Source of the DNA: Skermanella stibiiresistens SB22
GTDB taxonomy: Bacteria; Pseudomonadota; Alphaproteobacteria; Azospirillales; Azospirillaceae
Assembly (NCBI RefSeq): GCF_000576635.1
Contig: NZ_AVFL01000003.1
Coordinates: 292,011-356,010 of the forward strand
Reading direction: 5' to 3'
DNA length: 64,000 nucleotides
Shown here: positions 1 to 8,240 of the stretch, piece after piece
Layout: every line of letters begins with the position of its first letter
Position numbering within the stretch: the stretch's first letter is position 1
Notes under the pieces: model-generated
Database searches by the model: none
What the model saw: only the letters and a program-made list of their open reading frames with translations
Told to the model about the DNA's origin: nothing
Program-made: the position numbers and the translations under genes

Positions 1-854
1 TCCGCGATGAAGCTGGCGGTGTAGACCACCAATCCCAGCAGAAGCGCCGCGAATTCCGGGCTGACGCTGGTGCCGCCGCGGAAGTTGAAGCCCTGCAGCG
101 CTGGGATGTCGAGCGCCGTCGGGGCACCGCCCAGCAGCCAGGCCAGCAGCGGCAGGGCCACCAGGATGCCGATGGAGGCCAGCACGGTGTGGAACTGCTG
201 GCCGGTCGCCTCCTGCCGCTTGCGGGCCCAGCGCGCCACGAACCATACGGCGACGACCGCGACCAGGAAGGCGACGCCGACCCAGACCCAGATGGGATCG
301 TCACCCAGCGCCGGAACCCGCATGCCGCGGTTGCTGAGGAACACGCCGGGAAGCGGGTTCAGGGCCTCGCGCGGTCCCGGCAGGCTCTCGCCGATCACGG
401 CGTACCAGAAGAACAGCTGGAGCAGCACGGGAATGTTGCGGATCACCTCGACATAGGCCGACGCGAGCTTGGCCACCAGGAAGTTGCTGGACAGCCGGGC
501 GATGCCGATGATGGTGCCCAGGACGGTCGCCAGGATGATGCCCAGCACCGCGACCTTGATGGTGTTGAGGAACCCGACCAGCAAAGCCTGGCTGTAGCTG
601 TTGGCCGGCGAATAGGCGATCATGGATTCGCCGATGGCGAAACTCGCCTCGCGGTCCAGGAACGAGAAGCCCGTCGCGATGTTCTGCCGCGCCAGGTTCT
701 CCATCACGTTGCTGACCAGATACCAGCCGAGGAGTAGGACGCCGCCGAGAACCAGGATTTGGAAGAAGATGGCCCGTGCGGCCGGATCGTTGATCAGCGA
801 ACCCCGCGGCGCCTTGTTGGCCGGCATCCCGGAACTTCTGGTCGATGTTGCCAA
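1..854 (-). CDS. aapQ: General L-amino-acid ABC transporter permease AapQ, 3' end beyond window
   Basis: This is an inner-membrane permease of the polar amino-acid ABC family (HisM type). The reading frame runs off the left edge. The N-terminus reads PAARAIFFQILVLGGV and is followed by a hydrophobic helix, then NTIKVAVLGIILATVLGTIIG and the permease motif YVEVIRNIPVLLQLFFWY near residues 140-157. I chose the TTG at 854 because AAGGA lies 7 nt upstream; an in-frame ATG at 827 has no comparable ribosome site. It lies just downstream of the aapJ binding-protein gene on the same strand, so the two should be co-transcribed, with aapM and aapP expected further left. Confidence 0.88.
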   Translation of the reverse strand, partial: MATSTRSSGMPANKAPRGSLINDPAARAIFFQILVLGGVLLLGWYLVSNVMENLARQNIATGFSFLDREASFAIGESMIAYSPANSYSQALLVGFLNTIKVAVLGIILATVLGTIIGIARLSSNFLVAKLASAYVEVIRNIPVLLQLFFWYAVIGESLPGPREALNPLPGVFLSNRGMRVPALGDDPIWVWVGVAFLVAVVAVWFVARWARKRQEATGQQFHTVLASIGILVALPLLAWLLGGAPTALDIPALQGFNFRGGTSVSPEFAALLLGLVVYTASFIA

Positions 855-1012
855 GGTTCAATCCTTTTCCGGTTGGCCTTTTCCGGTCGGCCTATTCCGC
901 TTGCCTTCTCCCGCTCGGATCGGGAGCCCGGCCCCGAAGGGAGCCGGAAACGCGGACGGAAATGCCGGCCCCGCCGGTGTGTCGCCACACCACGCGGCGG
1001 CCGGCGTTCCGG

Positions 1013-2038
1013 TTAGCGGATCGGCGGGGCGTACATCAGACCGCCGTTGGTCCAGAGGCCGTTCGGCCCGCGCTCCAGCTTCAGCGAGGTCTTGACGCCG
1101 ACATTGCGCTCGAAGATCTCGCCGTAGTTGCCGACCAGCTTGACGATGTTGTAGGCCCACTTCTCGTCCAGTCCGAGCGCTTGGCCCATGCCCGGGTTGG
1201 AACCCAGCAGGCGCTGCACGGTCGGGTCCTGGCTCTTGACCATCTCGTCGACGTTGGCCGAGCTGATGCCCTTCTCCTCGGCCTCGATCGAGGCGTAGAC
1301 GGCCCACTTGACGATGTCGAAGAACTCGTCGTCGCCATGGCGGACCGCCGGGCCGAGCGGCTCCTTGGAGATCAGCTCGGGCAGGATGATGTAGTCGTCC
1401 GGGTTGGCGGCCAGGGTGGAGCGGATCGACGCCATGCCCGAGGCGTCCGTGGTGTAGACGTCGCAGCGGCCGGCAAAGAACGCGGCGTTGACCTCGTCGA
1501 AGGACTCGATCACGACCGGGTTGAACTGCATGCCCTTGGCGCGGAAGTAGTCGGCGAGGTTCAGTTCGGTGGTGGTGCCGGGCTGCACGCAGACGGTGGC
1601 GCCGTTCAGTTCGGTGGCGCTTTTGACGCCGAGCGCCTTCGGCACCATGAAGCCCTGGCCGTCATAGAAGGTCGTGGGCGCGAAGTTGAGGCCCAGCGAG
1701 GTGTCGCGGGTCAAGGTCCAGGTCGTGTTGCGCGACAGGATGTCGATCTCGCCGGATTGCAGGGCGGTGAAGCGCTGCTGGGCCGAGAGCGGCGTGAATC
1801 GGACCGCCTTGGCATCGCCGAAGATGGCGGCCGCCACGGCGCGGCAGACGTCCACGTCCAGCCCCGTCCAGTTCCCCTGGCTGTCCGGGTTGGAGAAACC
1901 GGGCAGGCCGGTGTTGACGCCGCACTGAACGAAGCCCTTTTGCTTTACGGCGTTCAGCGTGGGTCCCGCGGAGGCCGCGCCGCCCCCGAACGCGATTGCC
2001 AGCGCTGTACCGATCGCGGCGATGATCTTGGTTTTCAT
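1013..2038 (-). CDS. aapJ: General L-amino-acid ABC transporter substrate-binding protein AapJ
   Basis: This periplasmic binding protein of 341 aa delivers amino acids to the AapQMP permease. A signal peptide is visible (MKTKIIAAIGTALAIAFGGG, cleavage near ASAG). The mature part opens with LNAVKQKGFVQCGVNTGLPG and carries RNTTWTLTRDTSLGLNF, a hallmark of AapJ/BztA proteins. The open frame extends upstream to 2365, but the signal peptide and the AGGGTAGGTCCA leader fix the start at 2038. The gap to aapQ is 158 nt. It shows full family length with no internal damage. Confidence 0.93.
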   Translation of the reverse strand: MKTKIIAAIGTALAIAFGGGAASAGPTLNAVKQKGFVQCGVNTGLPGFSNPDSQGNWTGLDVDVCRAVAAAIFGDAKAVRFTPLSAQQRFTALQSGEIDILSRNTTWTLTRDTSLGLNFAPTTFYDGQGFMVPKALGVKSATELNGATVCVQPGTTTELNLADYFRAKGMQFNPVVIESFDEVNAAFFAGRCDVYTTDASGMASIRSTLAANPDDYIILPELISKEPLGPAVRHGDDEFFDIVKWAVYASIEAEEKGISSANVDEMVKSQDPTVQRLLGSNPGMGQALGLDEKWAYNIVKLVGNYGEIFERNVGVKTSLKLERGPNGLWTNGGLMYAPPIR

Positions 2039-2382
2039 TGGACCTACCCTGTTTTCTTTGAGCCTGCGTGGGGCGGCCAGACCGGTCCAGCCACCCGACC
2101 TAAGTTCTAGCAATGTTTGAGCCATATGGAATAGCATTTGATTGATGCTGCCCCCACAAAAGCGCATGACCCCGGTTGCGCCACGCCGCGGCGGCGGTTC
2201 GATCGATAGCGGAGACATCCGATGCCATGCTGGCGGCACTCCCGGACGGCGCATGTTCGATCGAGGTTGGCTGAAACCCATCGCGATGCCAGACTGCGCC
2301 TTCCTCCCGCCCCGCGCAAAGCCGGTCATGAGCCAAGACCGGCCGGCAGGGTCAAAATTGCCCATCTTCCAAGCAAGCAGCC
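2039..2382. other. Divergent intergenic region between aapJ and metC
   Basis: This 344-nt spacer separates the leftward aapJ-aapQ unit from the rightward metC-hisI unit, so it should hold both promoters. Apart from the candidate aapJ promoter at 2131-2159, I see no convincing terminator, RNA gene or riboswitch. The ORFs that cross it look like upstream extensions of aapJ frames. Confidence 0.5.
2131..2159 (-). promoter_or_regulatory. Candidate aapJ promoter
   Basis: Read leftward, TTGTGG (2159-2154) and TGCTAT (2136-2131) are separated by 17 nt, about 95 nt before the aapJ start. The -35 match is weak and there is no direct support. Confidence 0.3.
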
Positions 2383-3558
2383 ATGAAAAACGCCAAACCA
2401 GACACCATCCTGACCCATGCCGGCTCCGATCCGCGAAGCAACCATGGGATCGTCAACCCGCCGGTCTATCACGCGTCGACGGTGCTGTTCCCGACGGTGG
2501 CGGCGATGAACGAAGCAGGCCATTCGTTCGATGGCGTCCGCTATGGCCGGATCGGGACGCCGACGTCCCAAGCGTTTGAATCGGCGGTGGCCGAGTTGGA
2601 GGGCGGCTTCAAGGCCGTCAGCGCTCCGTCGGGACTGGGAGCCATCACCACGGCGCTGCTGGCCTTCGTGTCGGCTGGCGACCACATCCTCGTGACCGAC
2701 AGCATCTATGGCCCGAACCGGCTGTTCTGCTCCGACATGCTACGGCGGATGGGTGTCGAGGCGGAGTTCTACGATCCTCTGATCGGCGCCGGGATCGAAC
2801 GGCTGATGCGGCCCAACACCCGCGTCGTCTTCCTGGAATCACCAGGCTCCCTGACCTTCGAGGTCCAGGACGTTCCGGCCATCGCGGCTGTCGCCAAGCG
2901 GGCTGGCGCCATCACGATGATCGACAACACCTGGGCGACGCCGCTGTTCTTCCGACCGTTCGACCATGGCGTCGACCTGTCGGTCCACGCCGCGACGAAA
3001 TACATGGTCGGCCATTCCGACGCGATGCTGGGCGTCATCACCACCGGCTCGGAGGAGATATGGAAGCGGCTGAAGGCCAACGCGGTCCAGCTCGGCACCT
3101 GCGCCGGACCGGATGACCTCTATCTCGGCCTGCGCGGCTTGCGCACCATGGGAACCCGCCTGCGCCAGCACCAGGAGACTGGCCTGGCACTCGCGAGTTG
3201 GTTGAAGGACCGGCCCGAGGTCGCCCGCATCCTGCATCCGGCGCTGCCCGACGATCCGGGCCACGCGCTGTGGCGGCGCGACTTCACCGGCGCCAGCGGC
3301 TTGTTCGCGATGGAGCTGAAGCCTTATTCCGCCCAGGCGGTCGCGGCCTTCCTGGATGGCATGGAGCTGTTCGGCATGGGGTACAGCTGGGGTGGCTACG
3401 AGAGCCTGATCCTGCCGTTCCATCCGGAGAAGCTGAGGACGGCGACGCGCTGGAAATCGGACGGCCCAATGATCCGCCTGCACGCCGGTCTAGAGGATGT
3501 CGGCGATCTGATCGCGGACCTGGAGCGTGGGCTCGCCCGCCTGGCGGCGGCGTCGTGA
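2383..3558 (+). CDS. metC: Cystathionine beta-lyase MetC
   Basis: This PLP enzyme of the Cys/Met metabolism family has 391 aa and cleaves cystathionine to homocysteine, pyruvate and ammonia in methionine synthesis. Visible motifs are the N-terminal [22 protein letters not shown], the substrate and cofactor segment [27 protein letters not shown] holding the cofactor-binding Asp, and [14 protein letters not shown] with the Schiff-base Lys. The C-terminus keeps [11 protein letters not shown], typical of alphaproteobacterial MetC. Length is normal. Its TGA overlaps the GTG of hisI, which implies translational coupling. Confidence 0.93.
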   Translation: MKNAKPDTILTHAGSDPRSNHGIVNPPVYHASTVLFPTVAAMNEAGHSFDGVRYGRIGTPTSQAFESAVAELEGGFKAVSAPSGLGAITTALLAFVSAGDHILVTDSIYGPNRLFCSDMLRRMGVEAEFYDPLIGAGIERLMRPNTRVVFLESPGSLTFEVQDVPAIAAVAKRAGAITMIDNTWATPLFFRPFDHGVDLSVHAATKYMVGHSDAMLGVITTGSEEIWKRLKANAVQLGTCAGPDDLYLGLRGLRTMGTRLRQHQETGLALASWLKDRPEVARILHPALPDDPGHALWRRDFTGASGLFAMELKPYSAQAVAAFLDGMELFGMGYSWGGYESLILPFHPEKLRTATRWKSDGPMIRLHAGLEDVGDLIADLERGLARLAAAS

Positions 3559-3962
3559 GCGGCGTGACGGCGGGAGCCAGCCTGCTCGATCTGGTCAATT
3601 TCGACGCCAATGGGCTGGTCGCGGCGGTGGCGCAGCAGCACGATACCGGCGATGTCCTGATGCTGGCCTGGATGAACCGGGCCGCCTTGGAGGAGACACT
3701 GGCGACCGGCAGGGTCTGCTACTACTCCCGCTCGCGCGGCAAGCTGTGGCGCAAGGGCGAGACGTCGGGGCAGGTCCAGCACCTCAAGGAGCTTCGGGTG
3801 GACTGCGACGGCGACGCCGTGCTGGCGCTGGTCGACCAGACCGGCGTCGCGTGCCATACCGGCCGACGCAGCTGCTTCTACCGCGCGGCGCGCGACGGCG
3901 GGGTCGAAACCATCCTGCAAGTCGAGGCCGATCCCGAAAGCCTGTATGGATCAAAGGGCTAG
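3555..3962 (+). CDS. hisI: Phosphoribosyl-AMP cyclohydrolase HisI
   Basis: This 135-aa enzyme opens the purine ring of phosphoribosyl-AMP in the third step of histidine synthesis. It shows the family signatures [34 protein letters not shown] (metal-binding Cys and Asp) and [10 protein letters not shown] (two zinc Cys). It is the single-domain form without the HisE pyrophosphohydrolase. The GTG start overlaps the metC stop as GTGA. It is unusual but harmless to find it apart from other his genes. The following region carries a FNR box belonging to another unit. Confidence 0.93.
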   Translation: MSGVTAGASLLDLVNFDANGLVAAVAQQHDTGDVLMLAWMNRAALEETLATGRVCYYSRSRGKLWRKGETSGQVQHLKELRVDCDGDAVLALVDQTGVACHTGRRSCFYRAARDGGVETILQVEADPESLYGSKG

Positions 3963-4057
3963 AAGATTCCACGGGCTGGGGCGGCAGGCAAGTTAAGAGT
4001 CACGAAAGGATGATTAGGGATTCTTTTTTTGCAAAAGCCCAACTAGCCGCCGGATGT

Positions 4058-4071
4058 TTGATCTAGATCAA
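4058..4071 (+). promoter_or_regulatory. Perfect FNR/FixK-type operator
   Basis: TTGATCTAGATCAA is an exact match to the TTGAT-N4-ATCAA consensus of FNR, Anr and FixK, and the palindrome extends one base each side. Its centre (4064.5) lies about 41 nt before the start expected from the TATAGA at 4092-4097. That is the spacing of a class II FNR-activated promoter. No protein gene starts nearby on the plus strand. Confidence 0.75.
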
Positions 4072-4104
4072 AGTGCCTTGGGCGGGCCTGCTATAGAAAC
4101 GATC

Positions 4105-4175
4105 TTGTCTCTAACCCTCCCTGTAATCGCCTTCAAGCCAGAGGATCCTTCCGGAACCTCTGGCTCTTTTCTTTT
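4105..4175 (+). ncRNA. Putative FNR-dependent small RNA of about 70 nt
   Basis: A promoter-like unit (FNR box at 4058-4071, TATAGA at 4092-4097) is followed after about 70 nt by a Rho-independent terminator, with no usable ORF between them. The predicted transcript has a single-stranded 5' part containing CCCTCCCTG, which is complementary to purine-rich ribosome-binding sites. The terminator loop ATCCTTCCGGAA is also anti-Shine-Dalgarno-like. This layout resembles oxygen-responsive regulatory RNAs such as enterobacterial FnrS, but I recognise no family. The 5' end is predicted from spacing only. Confidence 0.55.
4136..4175 (+). terminator. Rho-independent terminator of the small RNA
   Basis: A 9-bp perfect stem AGCCAGAGG/CCTCTGGCT (4136-4144 and 4157-4165) with a 12-nt loop is followed by CTTTTCTTTT. 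It would also stop read-through from metC-hisI. Confidence 0.85.
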
Positions 4176-4192
4176 CCGCCTCAAGTAAAACT

Positions 4193-4223
4193 CAAAAAAA
4201 GAGGTGACAGGCTAGCTGTCACC
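4193..4223 (-). terminator. Rho-independent terminator for leftward transcription
   Basis: An 8-bp stem GGTGACAG/CTGTCACC (4203-4210 and 4216-4223) with a 5-nt loop is flanked at 4194-4200 by seven A, which is a U-tract on the minus strand. It ends the transcript coming from the DUF6460 gene or from a separate RNA in 4224-4400. Confidence 0.8.
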
Positions 4224-4403
4224 CGAGGCGAATGCGCGATGAGTAGAGGATGCGAACGGACCATCTCCACCATGGGCTCTCATCGCGGAGTTGGTCTTGT
4301 TCCGGTCGCAGGGGTAAATTAAACCCGCCATCCCTTTTCGGACACTGCGCACCCGGCGCGTCACAAGTTTGTCACCATTGACCAGCATTAGCCATGTCTC
4401 GCG

Positions 4404-4640
4404 TCATGGACGGCGGCGCAGGTGGCGAAGCAAGGCGGCGATCAACGCCAGCGGCACCACGACGACCGCCCCCACCAGCACATAGGGCAGCGCCCATTCC
4501 GCGACGCGGGTGAACAGGCCGACGACGGCTTGGATGGTGTCCCAGGTGTCGTTGAGGATGCCCATCGGATTGATGTCGAAGAAGGACAAGGCCAGTCCGA
4601 CGATCAATGAGAGTGCGAGTATTCTGACGATCCAACTCAT
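4404..4640 (-). CDS. Small membrane protein, DUF6460-like
   Basis: This is a 78-aa protein with two hydrophobic segments: residues 4-20 (IVRILALSLIVGLALSFF) and about 50-72 (ALPYVLVGAVVVVPLALIAAL). It ends in a basic LRHLRRRP tail. The pattern of an N-terminal helix, an LNDTWDTIQAVV amphipathic stretch and a C-terminal helix matches my recollection of DUF6460 proteins of alphaproteobacteria, whose function is unknown. The 3' untranslated region would be about 180-210 nt, ending at the terminator at 4193-4223, which is unusually long. Confidence 0.7.
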   Translation of the reverse strand: MSWIVRILALSLIVGLALSFFDINPMGILNDTWDTIQAVVGLFTRVAEWALPYVLVGAVVVVPLALIAALLRHLRRRP

Positions 4641-4855
4641 CGGGTCGAAAGGCTCCGTGATATGCGTGATTCAGGTGATCCGACGGACCAATCGCGCGTG
4701 GGATACGCGAAAATGCGCCATCGTTGGATGGAATAAGGGTGTGCCGGCTCCTGTTTAAAAGGGTTAGCCGGTGGATCGACCCGTCGATCGGGTGTTGTCC
4801 AAAGCGAATGGACCAAGCGGGTGGATCCAGCGAGCCGACACGAGTGGGGAGACGC

Positions 4856-5044
4856 ATGGTGGTGGAACATGAGCATTGGGCGGTCGCCAACCTGCTGATC
4901 GGGCGCTACGGACGCTCGGCGGCGCTGCAGGCCGAGGCGCGGATAGAGGACGCGGACGCCCGCGGTGATCGGGAAGGCCGGGAGATCTGGCGCAGCGTGC
5001 TTGGAGCGCTGGCCAGGACGCGGGAGTGTCCAGAGCGGGTCTGA
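4856..5044 (+). CDS. Conserved hypothetical protein, DUF6961-like
   Basis: This is a 62-aa soluble protein: an N-terminal EHWAVANLLIGRYG segment, then a helical part ending in DREGREIWRSVLGALARTR. The order of an aromatic WA motif, an EARI-like helix and a GD-x-x-G-x-x-W helix resembles the small DUF6961 proteins seen in Sphingomonadales and relatives. The start is supported by GGGGA 5 nt upstream. No function is known. It stands alone, with gaps on both sides. Confidence 0.55.
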   Translation: MVVEHEHWAVANLLIGRYGRSAALQAEARIEDADARGDREGREIWRSVLGALARTRECPERV

Positions 5045-5502
5045 TGACGCCCAAGCCATCCATTCATGTGCGCGCCACGGGATATGCGCGCCATGGTCGT
5101 CTCCCGCTCGATCGATGGTGGCGCGTTGAACTATCCGACATATCCTCCAACCAATTGCCTATGTCGAAAATATTAAGCCCACGAACTTCTTCCAGGGCGT
5201 TCTGTCTTCCTCTGCGCCTTGATTTTTCATCCCCAAAATCTGGGGATAACTCTGTGGACCGACAGGGCCGACCCCGCCGAAATCCTGCCCCTTCACGCCA
5301 ATGCCTATTTTTTAAGCAGAAGTTCGTTTTCCCGATGTCAAGCAAAACATTGAGGTTTCACTTGGGATGAAACCAATGAAGAATCAGTATTCGTGTGCCG
5401 TTCCCACAACACCTTGAGAACATCCCCGAGCGCGGCGGAATATAGTTGACAGCCCTTGGGGAAGCCGCCCGCGGCCGTGGGGATGAAGCTCCAGGCCTGC
5501 CG
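5045..5502. other. Gap with no supported gene
   Basis: This stretch of relatively AT-rich DNA lies between the DUF6961-like gene and the helicase stop. It has a small hairpin at 5354-5374 (GGTTTCA/TGAAACC) and a CCCC-AAAATCT-GGGG inverted repeat near 5230-5246. Neither has a T-run. A 93-codon minus-strand ORF (5064-5345) has atypical composition and no recognisable features, so I do not call it. Confidence 0.5.
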
Positions 5503-7758
5503 TCACCGGCGCCGTGGACCGAAGCGCTGGCGTGGCGCGCCCCGAAAACCCGGCTTGGGTTTACCGGATGGTTTGGAGGGCGAGGACGGCTTGCGTTCAC
5601 GCCGCGCGCCCGACGCCAGCATCTCGCCCAGGCGTCCTCCCAGCGAGGCGCGTCGCTCCCTCACCGCCTCGCGGTCTGGAAACAGATCCGGGAAGCGCCG
5701 GGCGGCCCAATGGTACAAGTCGCAGGCGCGCGACAGGTCTTCGAGCGCTTGATCATCCAAACCCTCGATCCGGCTCGGCACGACATGGCCGAGCGGCATC
5801 CGCCCACCCGATTCGACCGACTGGAGGATGGCGTGGAACAGTCGAAGTTCCGCCTCCTTGTCCAAGTCGGCTGGAATGAACAGCAGGCCCAGCTTGTCCT
5901 TGAACGCCAGGGTCCGCTCGTCGAGGATCGCCGCGAGTCGCTTCAAAGCGCCGAGATCGGCGATGGCGTAGGGCGATCCCGTGGTTTTGGCCGCCGCGAA
6001 CCAAGCGACCAACGTCGCCATGGACGTCGTTCCGCTGTATTCGGAAAGCCGGGCCAGCATGGCGCGGTTGGGTCGGACGATCAGGGCCGCCTTGGCACCC
6101 AGCCGGGCATCCGGGCGCTCCATCAGCGTCCTCAGCGCCTGGGGGGTGTTGCGGGCGATCACGCCGAACTCACCGGCCTCGAACTGGCCGTAGCGCCCCG
6201 CCCGTCCGGCGATCTGGCGGATCTCGACCGGAGACAGGGGACGGACGGCGGTCCCGTCGAACTTCTCCAGCGCCGTGAACAGGACGCGGCGGACCGGCAG
6301 GTTCAGCCCCATGCCAATGGCGTCCGTCGCCACGACCACATCGGCCAGCCCGGACTGGAAGCGTTCGGCCTCGCGCCGGCGGACATCGGGCGCCAGCGCG
6401 CCATACAGGACGGCGGCGGTCAGCCCCTGGGCGTGGACCGCGTCGCGGATCAGGTGGACGTCGCGGCGTGAGAAGGCGATCAGGGCGTCGCCAGCCTCGA
6501 CATCGGACCACTCCAGCCGCCGCGGGATCATGGTCAACGGCGCCTTGCGGTCCAGTTCGACGATCTCCAACGGTTCGCCCAGATGGGCCGCCACCCGCTC
6601 GACCAGCGGACGCGCCTCGGGCGCTCCCAGCAGATAGACGGTGTCGGCAGGCACGCCCATCAAGGCGGCGGTCCAGGCCCAGCCGCGATCGGGATCGGCC
6701 AGCATCTGGATCTCGTCGATCACCGCGACGTCGACCGGACGCTCCGGGTCGAGCATCTCGACGGTCGAGGCCATGTGCCGGGCGTCGGGCACCCGGATCT
6801 CCTCCTCGCCGGTCAGCAGGGTGGTCGGCGTGCCGGCCTTGTTCAACCGGTCCATCACCTCCAGCGCCAGCAGGCGCAAGGGCGCCAGATAAACCCCGCT
6901 CGACGCCTTCCCCAACGCCTCCAGCGCCCGGTGGGTCTTGCCGGAATTGGTCGGTCCCACCACCAGCACCAGCCGCCGTCCCATGCCACGTGCCACCGGG
7001 AACAGCCGCTCGAACCGTGAGAAATCGAAATGCCGGTCGATGAAGGCTCGCCCGCGCGCCTCGGCGCGGTCGCGGCGCCAAGTGTCGTATTCCCGGTCCC
7101 ACCGGCGCAGGATCTCGTCGACATCGGTTTGGCCCCTGCCGGACCGGCCAAGCCGGGCGCACAGCGTCTCGAACGGCCAGCCGTCGTCATCACCACCACC
7201 GGCACCGGCATCCGCCGCGTAGCGCCACAGCCGCTCGGCCAGTCGCCCCGCGTCGGCGTGCAGGCGTTCGGCCAGCGCGCCATCGGCGATCAAGCGGTCG
7301 CGGAGCGCGTCGTCCTCGACTCCGAAGAACTCGTCGACGTCGATCTGGCGCGACACGGCGAACCGGATCGGCTCGGCCATGCCGGCCCACGGCAAGGCGT
7401 CGGTCATGACCAGCCGCACCCGGTCGCGGCCGTCGCCAGGATGGAGCGAGACATGCGACGCGGGGTCGAGCGCGCGCCTCGCGGCGGCCAGCAAGGCGTT
7501 GCGCCGCCTCGCGCGGTCGAGGTGGCCCTGGATCTCCCGGACGATGCTGTCGCGCCGCTCGATCGGAACCAGAAGATCGCGCTTGCCCTTGGGCAACGGC
7601 AGCCCCAGGGCGGTCAGTCCCTTCGACTCCGCCATCTCGACGCGCGCGATGCCAGCGTCGGCCAAGGTCACGCAGTCGGGATGGTGGCGGGCGATCTCGT
7701 GGATCGCGTGGGGGTCGTCGCCCTCCGGGTCGCTCGCGGCTTCCCTGTCGTCAGCCAT
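5503..7758 (-). CDS. SUV3-like superfamily 2 RNA helicase
   Basis: This is a 751-aa DExH helicase related to mitochondrial SUV3. Motif I is GPTNSGKTH (268-276), motif II DEIQM (348-352) and motif VI QIAGRAGR (515-522). The region after motif VI has the SUV3-type LERL-like helical domain and a basic, Pro/Ser-rich tail (RRERKPSSPSKPSGKPKPG) likely to contact RNA. The first 260 residues are a lineage-specific N-terminal domain. SUV3 proteins unwind RNA for degradation; the bacterial role is poorly known. It is a single gene with no obvious operon partner. Confidence 0.88.
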   Translation of the reverse strand: MADDREAASDPEGDDPHAIHEIARHHPDCVTLADAGIARVEMAESKGLTALGLPLPKGKRDLLVPIERRDSIVREIQGHLDRARRRNALLAAARRALDPASHVSLHPGDGRDRVRLVMTDALPWAGMAEPIRFAVSRQIDVDEFFGVEDDALRDRLIADGALAERLHADAGRLAERLWRYAADAGAGGGDDDGWPFETLCARLGRSGRGQTDVDEILRRWDREYDTWRRDRAEARGRAFIDRHFDFSRFERLFPVARGMGRRLVLVVGPTNSGKTHRALEALGKASSGVYLAPLRLLALEVMDRLNKAGTPTTLLTGEEEIRVPDARHMASTVEMLDPERPVDVAVIDEIQMLADPDRGWAWTAALMGVPADTVYLLGAPEARPLVERVAAHLGEPLEIVELDRKAPLTMIPRRLEWSDVEAGDALIAFSRRDVHLIRDAVHAQGLTAAVLYGALAPDVRRREAERFQSGLADVVVATDAIGMGLNLPVRRVLFTALEKFDGTAVRPLSPVEIRQIAGRAGRYGQFEAGEFGVIARNTPQALRTLMERPDARLGAKAALIVRPNRAMLARLSEYSGTTSMATLVAWFAAAKTTGSPYAIADLGALKRLAAILDERTLAFKDKLGLLFIPADLDKEAELRLFHAILQSVESGGRMPLGHVVPSRIEGLDDQALEDLSRACDLYHWAARRFPDLFPDREAVRERRASLGGRLGEMLASGARRERKPSSPSKPSGKPKPGFRGAPRQRFGPRRR

Positions 7759-8240
7759 CGAGGCACTCCGTTATCAGGACCAAGCCCTTGCCAGGAGCAG
7801 GAAGCCGGCCGCTGTCCGGGCCGGGAAATCCGGCCAAAGGTGAGGTTGAGCATCCCGCAAGGGCTGGGTCAAGCCATGGCGGGCGATGACACGAGGGAGA
7901 GGGTCGTCCGTGGAAAAGCCGGGCATTTCGAACGGAGGTGGCGTTTCCCGCCTCCCCCTCCTAAGCAAATCGATCAACTCGCGCCATGGCCTGTACGCGG
8001 AGCCGGTAATCGCCTGCCCGAAGCCTGTATCGGCATACCGGAAAGATTGTTTTCAGTTTTTGAAATCTTTTCATTAAGCCGAGGGCCAAATAAATCATGA
8101 CAACCACAACTTGGTTTCCTACCACGTTTTAGGCCTAAAGATATGTCGAAATCACCCTTTCCCGCAGGCAAGATCCCCTTCTGCGAGTAGGGATTAACGC
8201 CTTAGCGTGGCGGTTTGACGAAAACGAGGAAGATTGAGAG
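7759..8240. other. Divergent gap upstream of helicase and chemoreceptor genes
   Basis: This 482-nt region should carry the helicase promoter (leftward) and the chemoreceptor promoter (rightward). It turns AT-rich from about 8030. An imperfect AAAGATT/AATCTTT inverted repeat lies near 8042-8070. No gene is supported; the ORFs inside are short and arginine/proline-rich shadows. Confidence 0.45.

Noticed and set aside
2100..2200. Sigma-54 promoter before aapJ
   Set aside because: No TGGCAC-N5-TTGC pattern with correct spacing could be found.
5229..5260. ATCCCCAAAATCTGGGGATAAC resembling DnaA boxes or an origin
   Set aside because: Only one degenerate TTATCC-like match, no cluster of boxes and no origin-linked genes (dnaA, hemE, parAB) nearby.
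5064..5345. 93-codon minus-strand ORF
   Set aside because: Arg/Gly/Ser-rich, no ribosome site, no recognisable domain, and overlaps the AT-rich non-coding gap.
7774..7977. 67-codon ORF upstream of the helicase gene
   Set aside because: Weak start, no motif, lies in the promoter region of the helicase.
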